A DNA stretch of 20,034 nt from CAZUAQ01 sp964618455 (GTDB taxonomy: Bacteria; Planctomycetota; Phycisphaerae; UBA1845; PWPN01). Positions 1 to 5,996 of this stretch are shown piece after piece. The stretch covers positions 1 through 20,034 of the forward strand of contig CAZUAQ010000079.1 in assembly GCA_964618455.1 (NCBI GenBank), in the 5' to 3' direction. The notes beneath the pieces are model-generated. The model was not told where the DNA came from. It ran no database searches and saw nothing but the letters and a program-made list of their open reading frames with translations. Within the stretch, counting starts at the first letter, position 1; the number at the start of each line of letters is the position of its first letter. Made by a program: the position numbers and the translations under genes.

Positions 1-52
1 TACAGGTGGAATGGCTACGACATGCCACCCGGACTCGTTTCAGGGGGCAAGG

Positions 53-457
53 TCACTCCCAGGGTCCGCCGCCAAACTCACGAGCCTCTGCTTGTGTGGC
101 CGCGCCGGCGGCGCTGAGGCGGTATTCGAGCTTCGAGGGGGGCTGAATGACCACCCGTTCGCCAAACTCAGGCACCGCGCCGCGCATGGCTCGCACGAGG
201 GCCTGCTTGTAGTCGCCCATCACAACGCAGGTGGCATGAACAACCGGTTCCGCCGCAGCCCCGCGGGCGACGATGCGAAGACGCAGTTGAAACTGACCGG
301 TGCGCACCAGGCGGGTGACCGCCGAATTCTGGGTCGCCGTGAGATCGGAAATGTCGAGATCCGTCCACTGCTGCGGCGCGCCTTCCAGCCAACGCCAGAT
401 CGCCGCCCCGTCGTCCTCAGGCGTCGGCTTGGTCGAGTACCAATCAGGCATCATCAT
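53..457 (-). CDS. Hypothetical protein of the integrated element
   Basis: I do not recognise this protein of about 134 residues. It begins with a run of methionines; the start at 457 has a GGGGG stretch just upstream, but in-frame ATGs at 469, 454 and 451 are equally possible, and 451 has better spacing to that stretch. The N-terminal part contains the acidic and aromatic segments PDWYSTKP and IWRWLEGAPQQW, followed by a mixed region with alternating hydrophobic residues (QFQLRLRIVARG) that suggests beta strands. No signal peptide, membrane segment or cysteine motif is seen. It is transcribed divergently from the primase gene, with about 195 nt between them, so it may be an element accessory or regulatory protein. 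The opposite strand is also open here, but that translation is Arg/Gly/Pro-rich and low in hydrophobic core residues. Confidence 0.5.
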   Translation of the reverse strand: MMMPDWYSTKPTPEDDGAAIWRWLEGAPQQWTDLDISDLTATQNSAVTRLVRTGQFQLRLRIVARGAAAEPVVHATCVVMGDYKQALVRAMRGAVPEFGERVVIQPPSKLEYRLSAAGAATQAEAREFGGGPWE

Positions 458-529
458 CGCCCCCAACATATCGGTGATCAGTCATGTTTCCGGGGTCGGG
501 TCTGGGTAGAGAGCAAATCCCCCGTTCGT

Positions 530-550
530 CCCCGGGGAGCGTCCCGGGAC
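530..550. repeat. Adjacent GC-rich palindromes between divergent genes
   Basis: CCCCGGGG at 530-537 and the perfect 10-bp palindrome GTCCCGGGAC at 541-550 lie side by side in the gap between the leftward unknown gene and the rightward primase gene. A related GTCCCCGG recurs near 582. They could be an operator controlling the divergent promoters, or simply a GC-rich coincidence; I cannot decide from one sequence. Confidence 0.25.
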
Positions 551-652
551 ATCCCCCGATTGTAAACCCTTGTCATTACATCGTCCCCGGCCCAAGCGGC
601 GGGATAGCTGCCCCTATTCACGGGCGACGATTATCACGCAAGGAGCAGGCCG

Positions 653-2098
653 GTGTCCAGACACGATCAATGTACCTACCGCTGTTATGGCCTCATGGAC
701 CGCCGCGGCCGGTGGCGGGCTTGGCGCTTCGGCCCGGATACCCCGGCCAGGCATGCCCGCCAGGCCTCGGAGGCCGCTGCTGCAGGGCAGGTCCTGTTCT
801 GCAGTGTGCAGACGTTCGCGGCCCCACGCTATCTGGCGGGCATGACCCGCTGGACGAAGGTCCGCGAGCAGTACAGCGGCGAGCGGGCACTGCCCCACGG
901 CGCGCCTCTTTTCTTCGATATCGATGCCGACGGGGATCTGGACACGGCCCTGCTGTGGGCGAGGGAGCTGGTCGGCTTCTTTGCCGATCAGCTCGATCTG
1001 CCCGCGCCGGCCGTCCGGGTGTGGTTCAGCGGCGCCAAGGGCGCCCACGTGCTGGTAGACGCGACGGCGCTGGAGATCCTGCCCAGCGCGACGCTGACCG
1101 CCGACATGAAACTCGTGGCCCTCGGCCTGATCAACCATCTGACATCCCAGGGGGCCCCGAAGATCACGATTGACGCCAGTGTGTACTCTCTCCCGCGCAT
1201 GCTCCGCATGCCGGACCAGTTCCATCCCAGGAGCGGCCTCTACAAGGTCGAACTGTCGCACCGCGAACTGTTTCAATGCTCGATCGATGAGATCGTCGCC
1301 CTGGCTGGCCAGCCCCGAGGCGCCCTCTGGCTGGCAGAAGAGCTACCGGCGCGCCCGCATCCCTCGGCCGCCGCCTGGTGGTCATCCGCGCTGGCCCGGG
1401 CGCAGCTGCCACGCGAATTCCGCATCAAGACCGCCCAGGTCGCCGGGCTGAGGGTTCGGCCGGATGGGTATGTCGTGGACGAATTGACCAGCGCGAAGAT
1501 GCCATCTTGCATTAAAGCCATCTTTGATGCGAACGTGCCCGCCGGCAGCCGGAACCGCTGCGAGCTTCAGATCGCCTGCTGGGCCAAGTCCGCGAAGATC
1601 CCTCGCGACCGGGCCCTGGCGATGCTGTCGGCCTGGACAGACCGGAATCGACCGGAGCTGTCGGCCGACAATGCCCGCCGCAAGGCCGAATCGATCATTC
1701 GCAGCGTGTATGGCAACGCCAGGTACGGTTTCAGTTGTGTCGCAGCCCGATCCGCCGCGCGCGCCGCGGGGACCGAGCCGGCATGCAACGATTGTCCGGT
1801 CGTCCGTCAGCGCAGCCGACGTCAGGTGTTTTCGCTTCGCCTCCGACACGACGACCAGTGGTCCCCTGTCCCCCCGATTTCGCTGGAGCATGCCCGTGAA
1901 CTTATCGCCGCCGCCATTAACGAACGAGTCGCCCTCGCCTCGCCCCTCGGACGCTCGGGATTCCGACGTTCCGGCTGGTGTCTCCCTGCCCTCGGCGGCT
2001 CTGGTGACGGCACCTCCGGGCATCGGGAAGACCCATGCGGTGATCCAGTCCCTCGCAGTCCACGGAACGCGAGCTGTGTATGTGACGCCCACGCATGA
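653..2098 (+). CDS. Archaeo-eukaryotic-type primase (PriS-like) with Cys-containing C-terminal domain
   Basis: This is probably the primase of the element, making RNA or DNA primers for its replication. The GTG start at 653 has AGGAG 7 nt upstream. Catalytic motifs of the AEP superfamily are visible: FFDIDADGD with D89 and D91 (motif I metal ligands), SGAKGAHVLV at about 126-135 (motif II) and IDASVYSLPRMLRMP at about 173-187 followed by HPRSGLYKVEL (motif III region). The C-terminal part, about 283-383, contains PSCIKAI, VPAGSRNRC and YGFSC...CNDC, resembling the PriL-type domain; C286, C362, C378 and C381 could bind iron-sulfur or zinc. The reading frame continues to 2098, but the last ~50 residues (after about residue 430) are low-quality sequence where the helicase frame is the coding one. 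The helix LEHARELIAAAINE looks like the natural lead-in to the helicase, so this may be the 5' half of a primase-helicase fusion with a frame change around 1925-1990. Confidence 0.8.
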   Translation: MSRHDQCTYRCYGLMDRRGRWRAWRFGPDTPARHARQASEAAAAGQVLFCSVQTFAAPRYLAGMTRWTKVREQYSGERALPHGAPLFFDIDADGDLDTALLWARELVGFFADQLDLPAPAVRVWFSGAKGAHVLVDATALEILPSATLTADMKLVALGLINHLTSQGAPKITIDASVYSLPRMLRMPDQFHPRSGLYKVELSHRELFQCSIDEIVALAGQPRGALWLAEELPARPHPSAAAWWSSALARAQLPREFRIKTAQVAGLRVRPDGYVVDELTSAKMPSCIKAIFDANVPAGSRNRCELQIACWAKSAKIPRDRALAMLSAWTDRNRPELSADNARRKAESIIRSVYGNARYGFSCVAARSAARAAGTEPACNDCPVVRQRSRRQVFSLRLRHDDQWSPVPPISLEHARELIAAAINERVALASPLGRSGFRRSGWCLPALGGSGDGTSGHREDPCGDPVPRSPRNASCVCDAHA

Positions 2099-3779
2099 CC
2101 TGGCCCAGCAGGTGCAGATCGATCTCGAAGCCGCGGGGGTCAGCACGCACTACTGGCGCCAGGGGCCGTCCAAAGAGGATGCATGCATCAAGCCCGACGA
2201 AGTCGAGTTTTACCGCGGCCTGGGGTACGTGATCCGCCGGGGACCCTGCCTGAATTGTTCGAAACGCAGGGAGTGCACGTACCGCCGCCTGTTCACGTGT
2301 CAGGTGAACCAGTCGGCTCAAGTATTGATTATTACCAGCTGGCACCTGCGGCGCGACGACCTCTGGAGCCTCAAGCCCCTCGATGATCGTCCCCTCGTGA
2401 TCCTGGACGAAGATGCCCTGTCGGCCCTGGCCGCGCCGGTGGAACTGACCGTCGAGCGGCTCCAGCGTTTTCTGGAGCATTTCCCGGCCCTCTGCGAGGC
2501 ATTGAACGCCCCTGGCGACGAAGAGCCGGCCGGCGATGCGAGTGAGCAAACTGCCGACACCGACGTGGAAGCCGCTCTCGCCATGGCCGAGGACTTTCGC
2601 CGCATGGTCGAGTGCCTTCTGCAGGCGTGCGCCATCGCGGGGAAAGGTACGTGGCGAACCTCGGAAAGCATCTTCGAGCAGATCGGAATGGATAACGATC
2701 GCGCCTGGATCAGCGACCGCGATGCTTTCAGCGCCGTTGTTCAGAGTGCCTATGCCGTCGTCCAGCGCGGCACGTCCCTGCCCAACATGCTGGCCGACCT
2801 GCGTGATCTCGTTCTCGAGCCCCGGCCAGTGCACCTGTCGGTCGGCGCCTGCCGGTGGACCCGACAGTCAATGATTCCGCCGGATCGGGATGTTTTGATG
2901 TTGGATGCCACAGCGGAGCCGTCGGTCGTCGAGGGTGTACTGGGTCTATCGGAGCCCATCGAAGTCATCACGACGCCCGCCGTGGAGCAGCAGGCCACGA
3001 TCTACCAGGTGATGGACCGGATCGGCACCCGGGCCGCCAATCGCCGGGATCTGGCCAGCGAGCAGAGCTGGACGGTCCAAGTCGCCACCGAGATCGCCCA
3101 GAAACATGCGGGCCGGGCCTTGCTGTGTGTCACGTTTAAAGATGACGAACAGCAGCTTGCCGAGCTGATGGAGGGGAAACATGGGAACGCCACGGTGATT
3201 CATTACGGCGGCCTGCGCGGGCTGAATGCCTTCGAGAATTTCGATGCCGGTCTGATCATCGGTCGCCCTATGCCCAACGAGGCCCAGCTTCAGTTGCTCG
3301 CGGTCGCTGCCTTCGGACGGGAAGCACTCAACGATCGACTCGAGCCGCCCGAGCTTCACTGGCGCCTGATCACACGTGACATCGGCCCGGACGCCTGGAC
3401 GATCCGCTGCCAACGGTACGACGACCCGCGCTGGCAGGCCGTCTGGCGACACGTGGTGACCGGCGAGCTGATGCAGGCGATCGGCAGGCTCCGGCCGCTG
3501 ACGAACCCCGCGACTGTCTACGTGCTCTCCAACGAGATGCTGCCGGATAGCCTCGACGTGACCGCCGTGTACGCCTGTGAAATCATTTCCTCGCTCGCGC
3601 CGTTGACCCGTCGCGGCGACTTCCGGCAGAGGGTTCAAACGTACGCGGAGGCCATGGCAGCCCTGGAAGCGGCCGGCGAGGAGCCCACCAACCGGGCAGT
3701 GTGTGCCACGATGGGCATCAAGGAATGTAACGGCTTTCGCTACAGGAAGTTAGCGAACGAAATGCCGCGTCCGCCGTGA
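1890..3779 (+). CDS. SF2 DNA helicase (XPD/DinG-like Cys pattern), partner of the primase
   Basis: This is a DNA or RNA helicase expected to unwind the element's template for the primase. Counting from ATG 1890: Walker A APPGIGKTHAV at about 41-51, motif Ia VYVTPTHDLAQQV at 64-76, Walker B/DExx LVILDEDAL at 169-177, MLDATAEP in the middle, a second RecA-like domain with ALLCVTFKDDE and motif VI LMQAIGRLRPL around 527-537. Between motifs I and II lie C99, C120, C123 and C129, the position of the 4Fe-4S domain in XPD/DinG helicases, so a cluster is likely but unproven. The start is uncertain: ATG 1890 has GGAG only 1 nt upstream, and the first ~30 residues are Pro/Ser-rich. The protein could therefore be the second half of a primase-helicase fusion reached by a +1 frame change. 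The 209-nt overlap with the primase frame is otherwise unusually long. It ends in a small helical domain (MAALEAAGEEPTNRAVCATM). Confidence 0.8.
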   Translation: MPVNLSPPPLTNESPSPRPSDARDSDVPAGVSLPSAALVTAPPGIGKTHAVIQSLAVHGTRAVYVTPTHDLAQQVQIDLEAAGVSTHYWRQGPSKEDACIKPDEVEFYRGLGYVIRRGPCLNCSKRRECTYRRLFTCQVNQSAQVLIITSWHLRRDDLWSLKPLDDRPLVILDEDALSALAAPVELTVERLQRFLEHFPALCEALNAPGDEEPAGDASEQTADTDVEAALAMAEDFRRMVECLLQACAIAGKGTWRTSESIFEQIGMDNDRAWISDRDAFSAVVQSAYAVVQRGTSLPNMLADLRDLVLEPRPVHLSVGACRWTRQSMIPPDRDVLMLDATAEPSVVEGVLGLSEPIEVITTPAVEQQATIYQVMDRIGTRAANRRDLASEQSWTVQVATEIAQKHAGRALLCVTFKDDEQQLAELMEGKHGNATVIHYGGLRGLNAFENFDAGLIIGRPMPNEAQLQLLAVAAFGREALNDRLEPPELHWRLITRDIGPDAWTIRCQRYDDPRWQAVWRHVVTGELMQAIGRLRPLTNPATVYVLSNEMLPDSLDVTAVYACEIISSLAPLTRRGDFRQRVQTYAEAMAALEAAGEEPTNRAVCATMGIKECNGFRYRKLANEMPRPP

Positions 3780-3805
3780 GCCGCCAGGGCAGGTCGGACG
3801 GGTTC

Positions 3806-3936
3806 TTTCCAAGTTTTTAACTCCTTGTCAACAAAGGTGTTACGTTCAAAAACGCTCGATTTTCCGAAAAGTGTTTCACTTACCTATTAATATATATAAG
3901 GATAAGTGAAACACTCGGGCCGTTTTTCCAAGTTTT
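3806..3936. repeat. 12-bp direct repeat (TTTCCAAGTTTT) flanking the AT-rich palindrome
   Basis: TTTCCAAGTTTT occurs identically at 3806-3817 and 3925-3936, on either side of the large inverted repeat. Between them are also TTGTCAACAA (3825-3834, inverted repeat) and TTTTCCGAAAA (3860-3870, inverted repeat). The stretch is clearly richer in A+T than the rest of the window and contains no gene. Such a cluster of direct and inverted repeats after a replication module fits an origin of replication; a promoter/operator region for the following gene is the main alternative. Confidence 0.55.
3871..3914. repeat. AT-rich perfect inverted repeat, candidate origin or operator
   Basis: The arms GTGTTTCACTTA (3871-3882) and TAAGTGAAACAC (3903-3914) are perfect 12-bp inverted copies around a 20-nt core of CC, an alternating TA run and AAGGA; with one bulged T the pairing extends further inwards. 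It lies 92 nt after the helicase stop and 79 nt before the next ATG. The TATATATAAG core would melt easily, which suits an origin, and it also resembles a -10 box, so it may be a repressor site over a promoter. The nearby lack of a T-run makes a transcription terminator less likely. Confidence 0.65.
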
Positions 3937-3992
3937 GGGCCAATCGTTGCCCAAGCATTCCAAACCACCCATCTTACCAAAAGGGTCGACCA

Positions 3993-4253
3993 ATGATCGA
4001 TATCGATCGCGCCCCCCGTGCGCCCGAGTGGCTCGCTCAGCGGCGAAAGCCCGAGTGCCTGCTGTGCGGCGGGACCACCGCATTTACCAATGTCTACTTT
4101 CCCGGCAAGGGCACGCCCGCCGCCGCTCCGCCGGGCAAGCATCGCATGATCATCTATTCGCTTTGCGACTCTTGCGCCCGGCGCTTCGATGTCCTGTCCG
4201 AAGTGATCGAAACGCGGATCGAAAACGAGCTGCGCGCCGCCCAACTCATCTGA
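3993..4253 (+). CDS. Small zinc-ribbon-like protein
   Basis: This is an 86-residue protein of unknown function. I chose ATG 3993, which has AAGGG about 8 nt upstream; the frame is open upstream to a GTG at 3906, but that start would lie inside the palindrome arm and its translation is not protein-like. Two CxxC pairs are visible, CLLC (about residues 22-25) and CDSC (about residues 58-61), separated by about 32 residues, fitting a zinc ribbon. The C-terminus (FDVLSEVIETRIENELRAAQ) looks helical. It is the first gene after the putative origin and may be a DNA-binding regulator or replication accessory; this role is inferred only from the zinc motif and location. Confidence 0.65.
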   Translation: MIDIDRAPRAPEWLAQRRKPECLLCGGTTAFTNVYFPGKGTPAAAPPGKHRMIIYSLCDSCARRFDVLSEVIETRIENELRAAQLI

Positions 4254-4364
4254 CTGCCGGCATGCTCCGGCAAATCGTGAACGTTTATGAATCTCGCCGG
4301 CGCCCGGTCCGCAGACCGCTGGGTGCAGGCTTTATCGAAGTTATGTCTGCGTGAGGTCATTCTC

Positions 4365-4985
4365 ATGAATTGGATTTCTGAAAACCATTTGGACGCCAAA
4401 CTCCTGGAGCGGATCGACCGCTCACTTCTGGATGTCGCTTACCTCGAAGACGATCCCATACTCGTCGCCTGGGTCGAAAAGCACAACGCCGGCCTCGTCG
4501 AACTGGGACAACGTTTCCAGCGACTCGCCGCCGATCGCGCGGTCCGAGACCACAGCGAGGACTGGTTCGATCGCACGAGCAAGGCGGTCCGGAATGCGTA
4601 CCGTCGCCTGGTCGACGAATCGTGGGATGTGCTGGCAACTCTCAGGAGCGCCCTCAACGAGCGGCAGAGCCTTCTGCAGCATCTGGAGAACTACGTTGCC
4701 CGCAAGATCGCGGAGCTAACTGAACAGCGGGAGAAGGCGTTCACCAAGGCGCAGCGAGCGCTGGCCCGCGAACACAGCGCCTACCTCCGCGAGGCGCCGG
4801 TCCAGGGACAAGCGTATGTCGACGATCTGGCCGAATACGACGACGGGATCATCGAGTTCGATGAGCAGATCGCGTCGTGGCAGGCGATCTTCGAGCGATT
4901 GAGCTCGCTGCGTTACAAGGCTGGCACCGACGTGTCGTCGTTGAGCTTCCGTCAACGGGAGGTGATGGAGCATTTAGCCGTTTAG
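4365..4985 (+). CDS. Coiled-coil hypothetical protein
   Basis: This 206-residue protein has no family I recognise. ATG 4365 is preceded by GTGAGGT about 8 nt upstream, a fair ribosome-binding site; an in-frame ATG at 4287 would add 26 less convincing residues. The protein is highly charged and almost entirely helical in appearance. A likely coiled coil runs from about residue 75 to 150 (including ERQSLLQHLENYVARKI and KAQRALAREHS), with a second helix near 160-185. There are no cysteine motifs, signal peptide or membrane segments. It lies about 110 nt after the zinc-ribbon gene and on the same strand, so it may share its transcript. It could be a structural or partition-type accessory of the element, but nothing in the sequence proves this. 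Confidence 0.6.
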   Translation: MNWISENHLDAKLLERIDRSLLDVAYLEDDPILVAWVEKHNAGLVELGQRFQRLAADRAVRDHSEDWFDRTSKAVRNAYRRLVDESWDVLATLRSALNERQSLLQHLENYVARKIAELTEQREKAFTKAQRALAREHSAYLREAPVQGQAYVDDLAEYDDGIIEFDEQIASWQAIFERLSSLRYKAGTDVSSLSFRQREVMEHLAV

Positions 4986-5265
4986 GGTGGCAAAGGAGTC
5001 AACCTGGAACCCCGGTCCGATCGTCCAGCCTGGCGGTCGGGCCGGGTGCCCAGGGTTCTGACAGGAGTTGACCGCATGGGTCCTCGGGTGACACAAAAGG
5101 TCCTGATAGCCGCGGGAACAGCCGCGTCACCAGAGAGAGTTGGTTGTGAACGCATTTTTTTAAGCGTAACGCGCCCTGCCCGGAAGTGGCCTCCAGCTCT
5201 CGGCCGAGGGCCTTACCCACGCTGGCGTTATTCCGTTTGCACCCACATCACACTTGGAGACCGCC

Positions 5266-5490
5266 ATGGTTGCATTCATGACCCGCCGCATGCTGCTGGA
5301 GATCACCTGGCACCGCTGTGGCGATCATCGCGGCTGTTACCGCCGCAGGTGCATCGTGTGCGGCATCCTCTTCTTCGTCGGTCGGCCCGAGGCCCGGTAT
5401 TGCCGATCCGCGTGCCGCCAGCGGGCCTATCGCAAGCGGCTTCGCGTCGGCCGTTCGCTTAGGGCCAGGGTCCAACCCGCCAGGACCTGA
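5266..5490 (+). CDS. Small Cys-rich zinc-finger-like basic protein
   Basis: This 74-residue protein starts at ATG 5266 with TTGGAGA about 6 nt upstream. Its core is CIVCGILFFVGRPEARYC followed by CRQRAYRKR: a CxxC pair and a CxxxC pair about 14 residues apart, then an Arg-rich tail. This is the layout of short zinc-ribbon proteins often found in mobile elements of GC-rich bacteria, where the basic tail would contact DNA. The N-terminal half (WHRCGDHRGCYRRRC) has further cysteines that might form a second site. Its function is unknown; a regulator of the neighbouring recombinase operon is one possibility. The gap of about 280 nt before it contains a T7 run near 5157 but no gene I can support. 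Confidence 0.6.
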   Translation: MVAFMTRRMLLEITWHRCGDHRGCYRRRCIVCGILFFVGRPEARYCRSACRQRAYRKRLRVGRSLRARVQPART

Positions 5491-5532
5491 TCTTTCCCCC
5501 GTAGTCACAGGATACGCCCGTATTCGCCCACG

Positions 5533-5606
5533 TTGGCCCTGTGTGGCGACTTTGGCCTCATATTGGCCCCGCCACTACCAGTCTCCCCACTTCGCGACAC
5601 GTCGCG
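5533..5606. promoter_or_regulatory. Candidate control region upstream of the recombinase operon
   Basis: In the gap between 5490 and 5656, TTGGCC occurs three times on the plus strand, at 5533-5538, 5552-5557 and 5563-5568, and is followed by the inverted repeat CGCGAC-AC-GTCGCG at 5593-5606. The inverted repeat sits about 50 nt before the start of the 112-residue gene that is coupled to the recombinase, a natural position for an operator. I see no strong -10/-35 pair. The sites could also bind the recombinase or a directionality factor. Confidence 0.3.
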
Positions 5607-5655
5607 TTGTGGGCCCAATCTTCAACCCCCATACCTTGTGAAAGGACTCACTCGG

Positions 5656-5994
5656 ATGGTAGCTGTTTGCGAATCCCGCGCCCGGAGTCATCCTTCGGAT
5701 CGTTCCTTCAATCACGACACGTTCTCCGAATGCCCGGCCAGATTCACCGCCAACGACAGCGGTTCAGAAATGCCTGGATTTTCGGGCCAGGATGAGGTAG
5801 ATGCGAGTGACCGGCGACGCAAACGGCATCCGCTATCCATGGCGTGGATTTCGGACGAACTGCTCGCCGAGACCATCGACCTCTGGTCGGAGTCCTACGG
5901 CCGCCCGGTCAGCGAGGGAGAGGCCGTCGAGATACTCATGAATGTCAAACGACTGGGTGAGGTGTTGCTGAAGGTACGAAGGGAGGCGAACTGA
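5656..5994 (+). CDS. Hypothetical protein coupled to the recombinase
   Basis: This 112-residue protein ends 2 nt before the recombinase ATG (stop 5992-5994, ATG 5997), so the two are almost certainly translated together. ATG 5656 has AAAGGA about 9 nt upstream; the frame is open further upstream to 5533, but without a supporting ribosome site. The first ~60 residues are polar and probably disordered. The last ~50, from MAWISDELLAETIDLW to the end, look like a compact helical domain with an acidic first helix and a second helix around EAVEILMNVKRLGEVLLKV. I do not recognise a named family. The tight coupling suggests an integration or excision accessory, such as a directionality factor or regulator, but a simple hitch-hiking gene is equally allowed. 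Confidence 0.65.
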   Translation: MVAVCESRARSHPSDRSFNHDTFSECPARFTANDSGSEMPGFSGQDEVDASDRRRKRHPLSMAWISDELLAETIDLWSESYGRPVSEGEAVEILMNVKRLGEVLLKVRREAN

Positions 5995-5996
5995 AC

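Noticed and set aside
11..565. Plus-strand open frame of 184 codons at the left edge
   Set aside because: Its translation is Arg/Gly/His-rich with little hydrophobic order, it overlaps the better minus-strand gene at 53-457, and its start lacks a ribosome site.
5079..5462. Plus-strand open frame with AGGAG about 9 nt before an ATG
   Set aside because: It overlaps the small zinc-finger-like gene in a different frame and its translation looks unstructured; the ribosome site alone is not enough. A very short leader peptide cannot be excluded.
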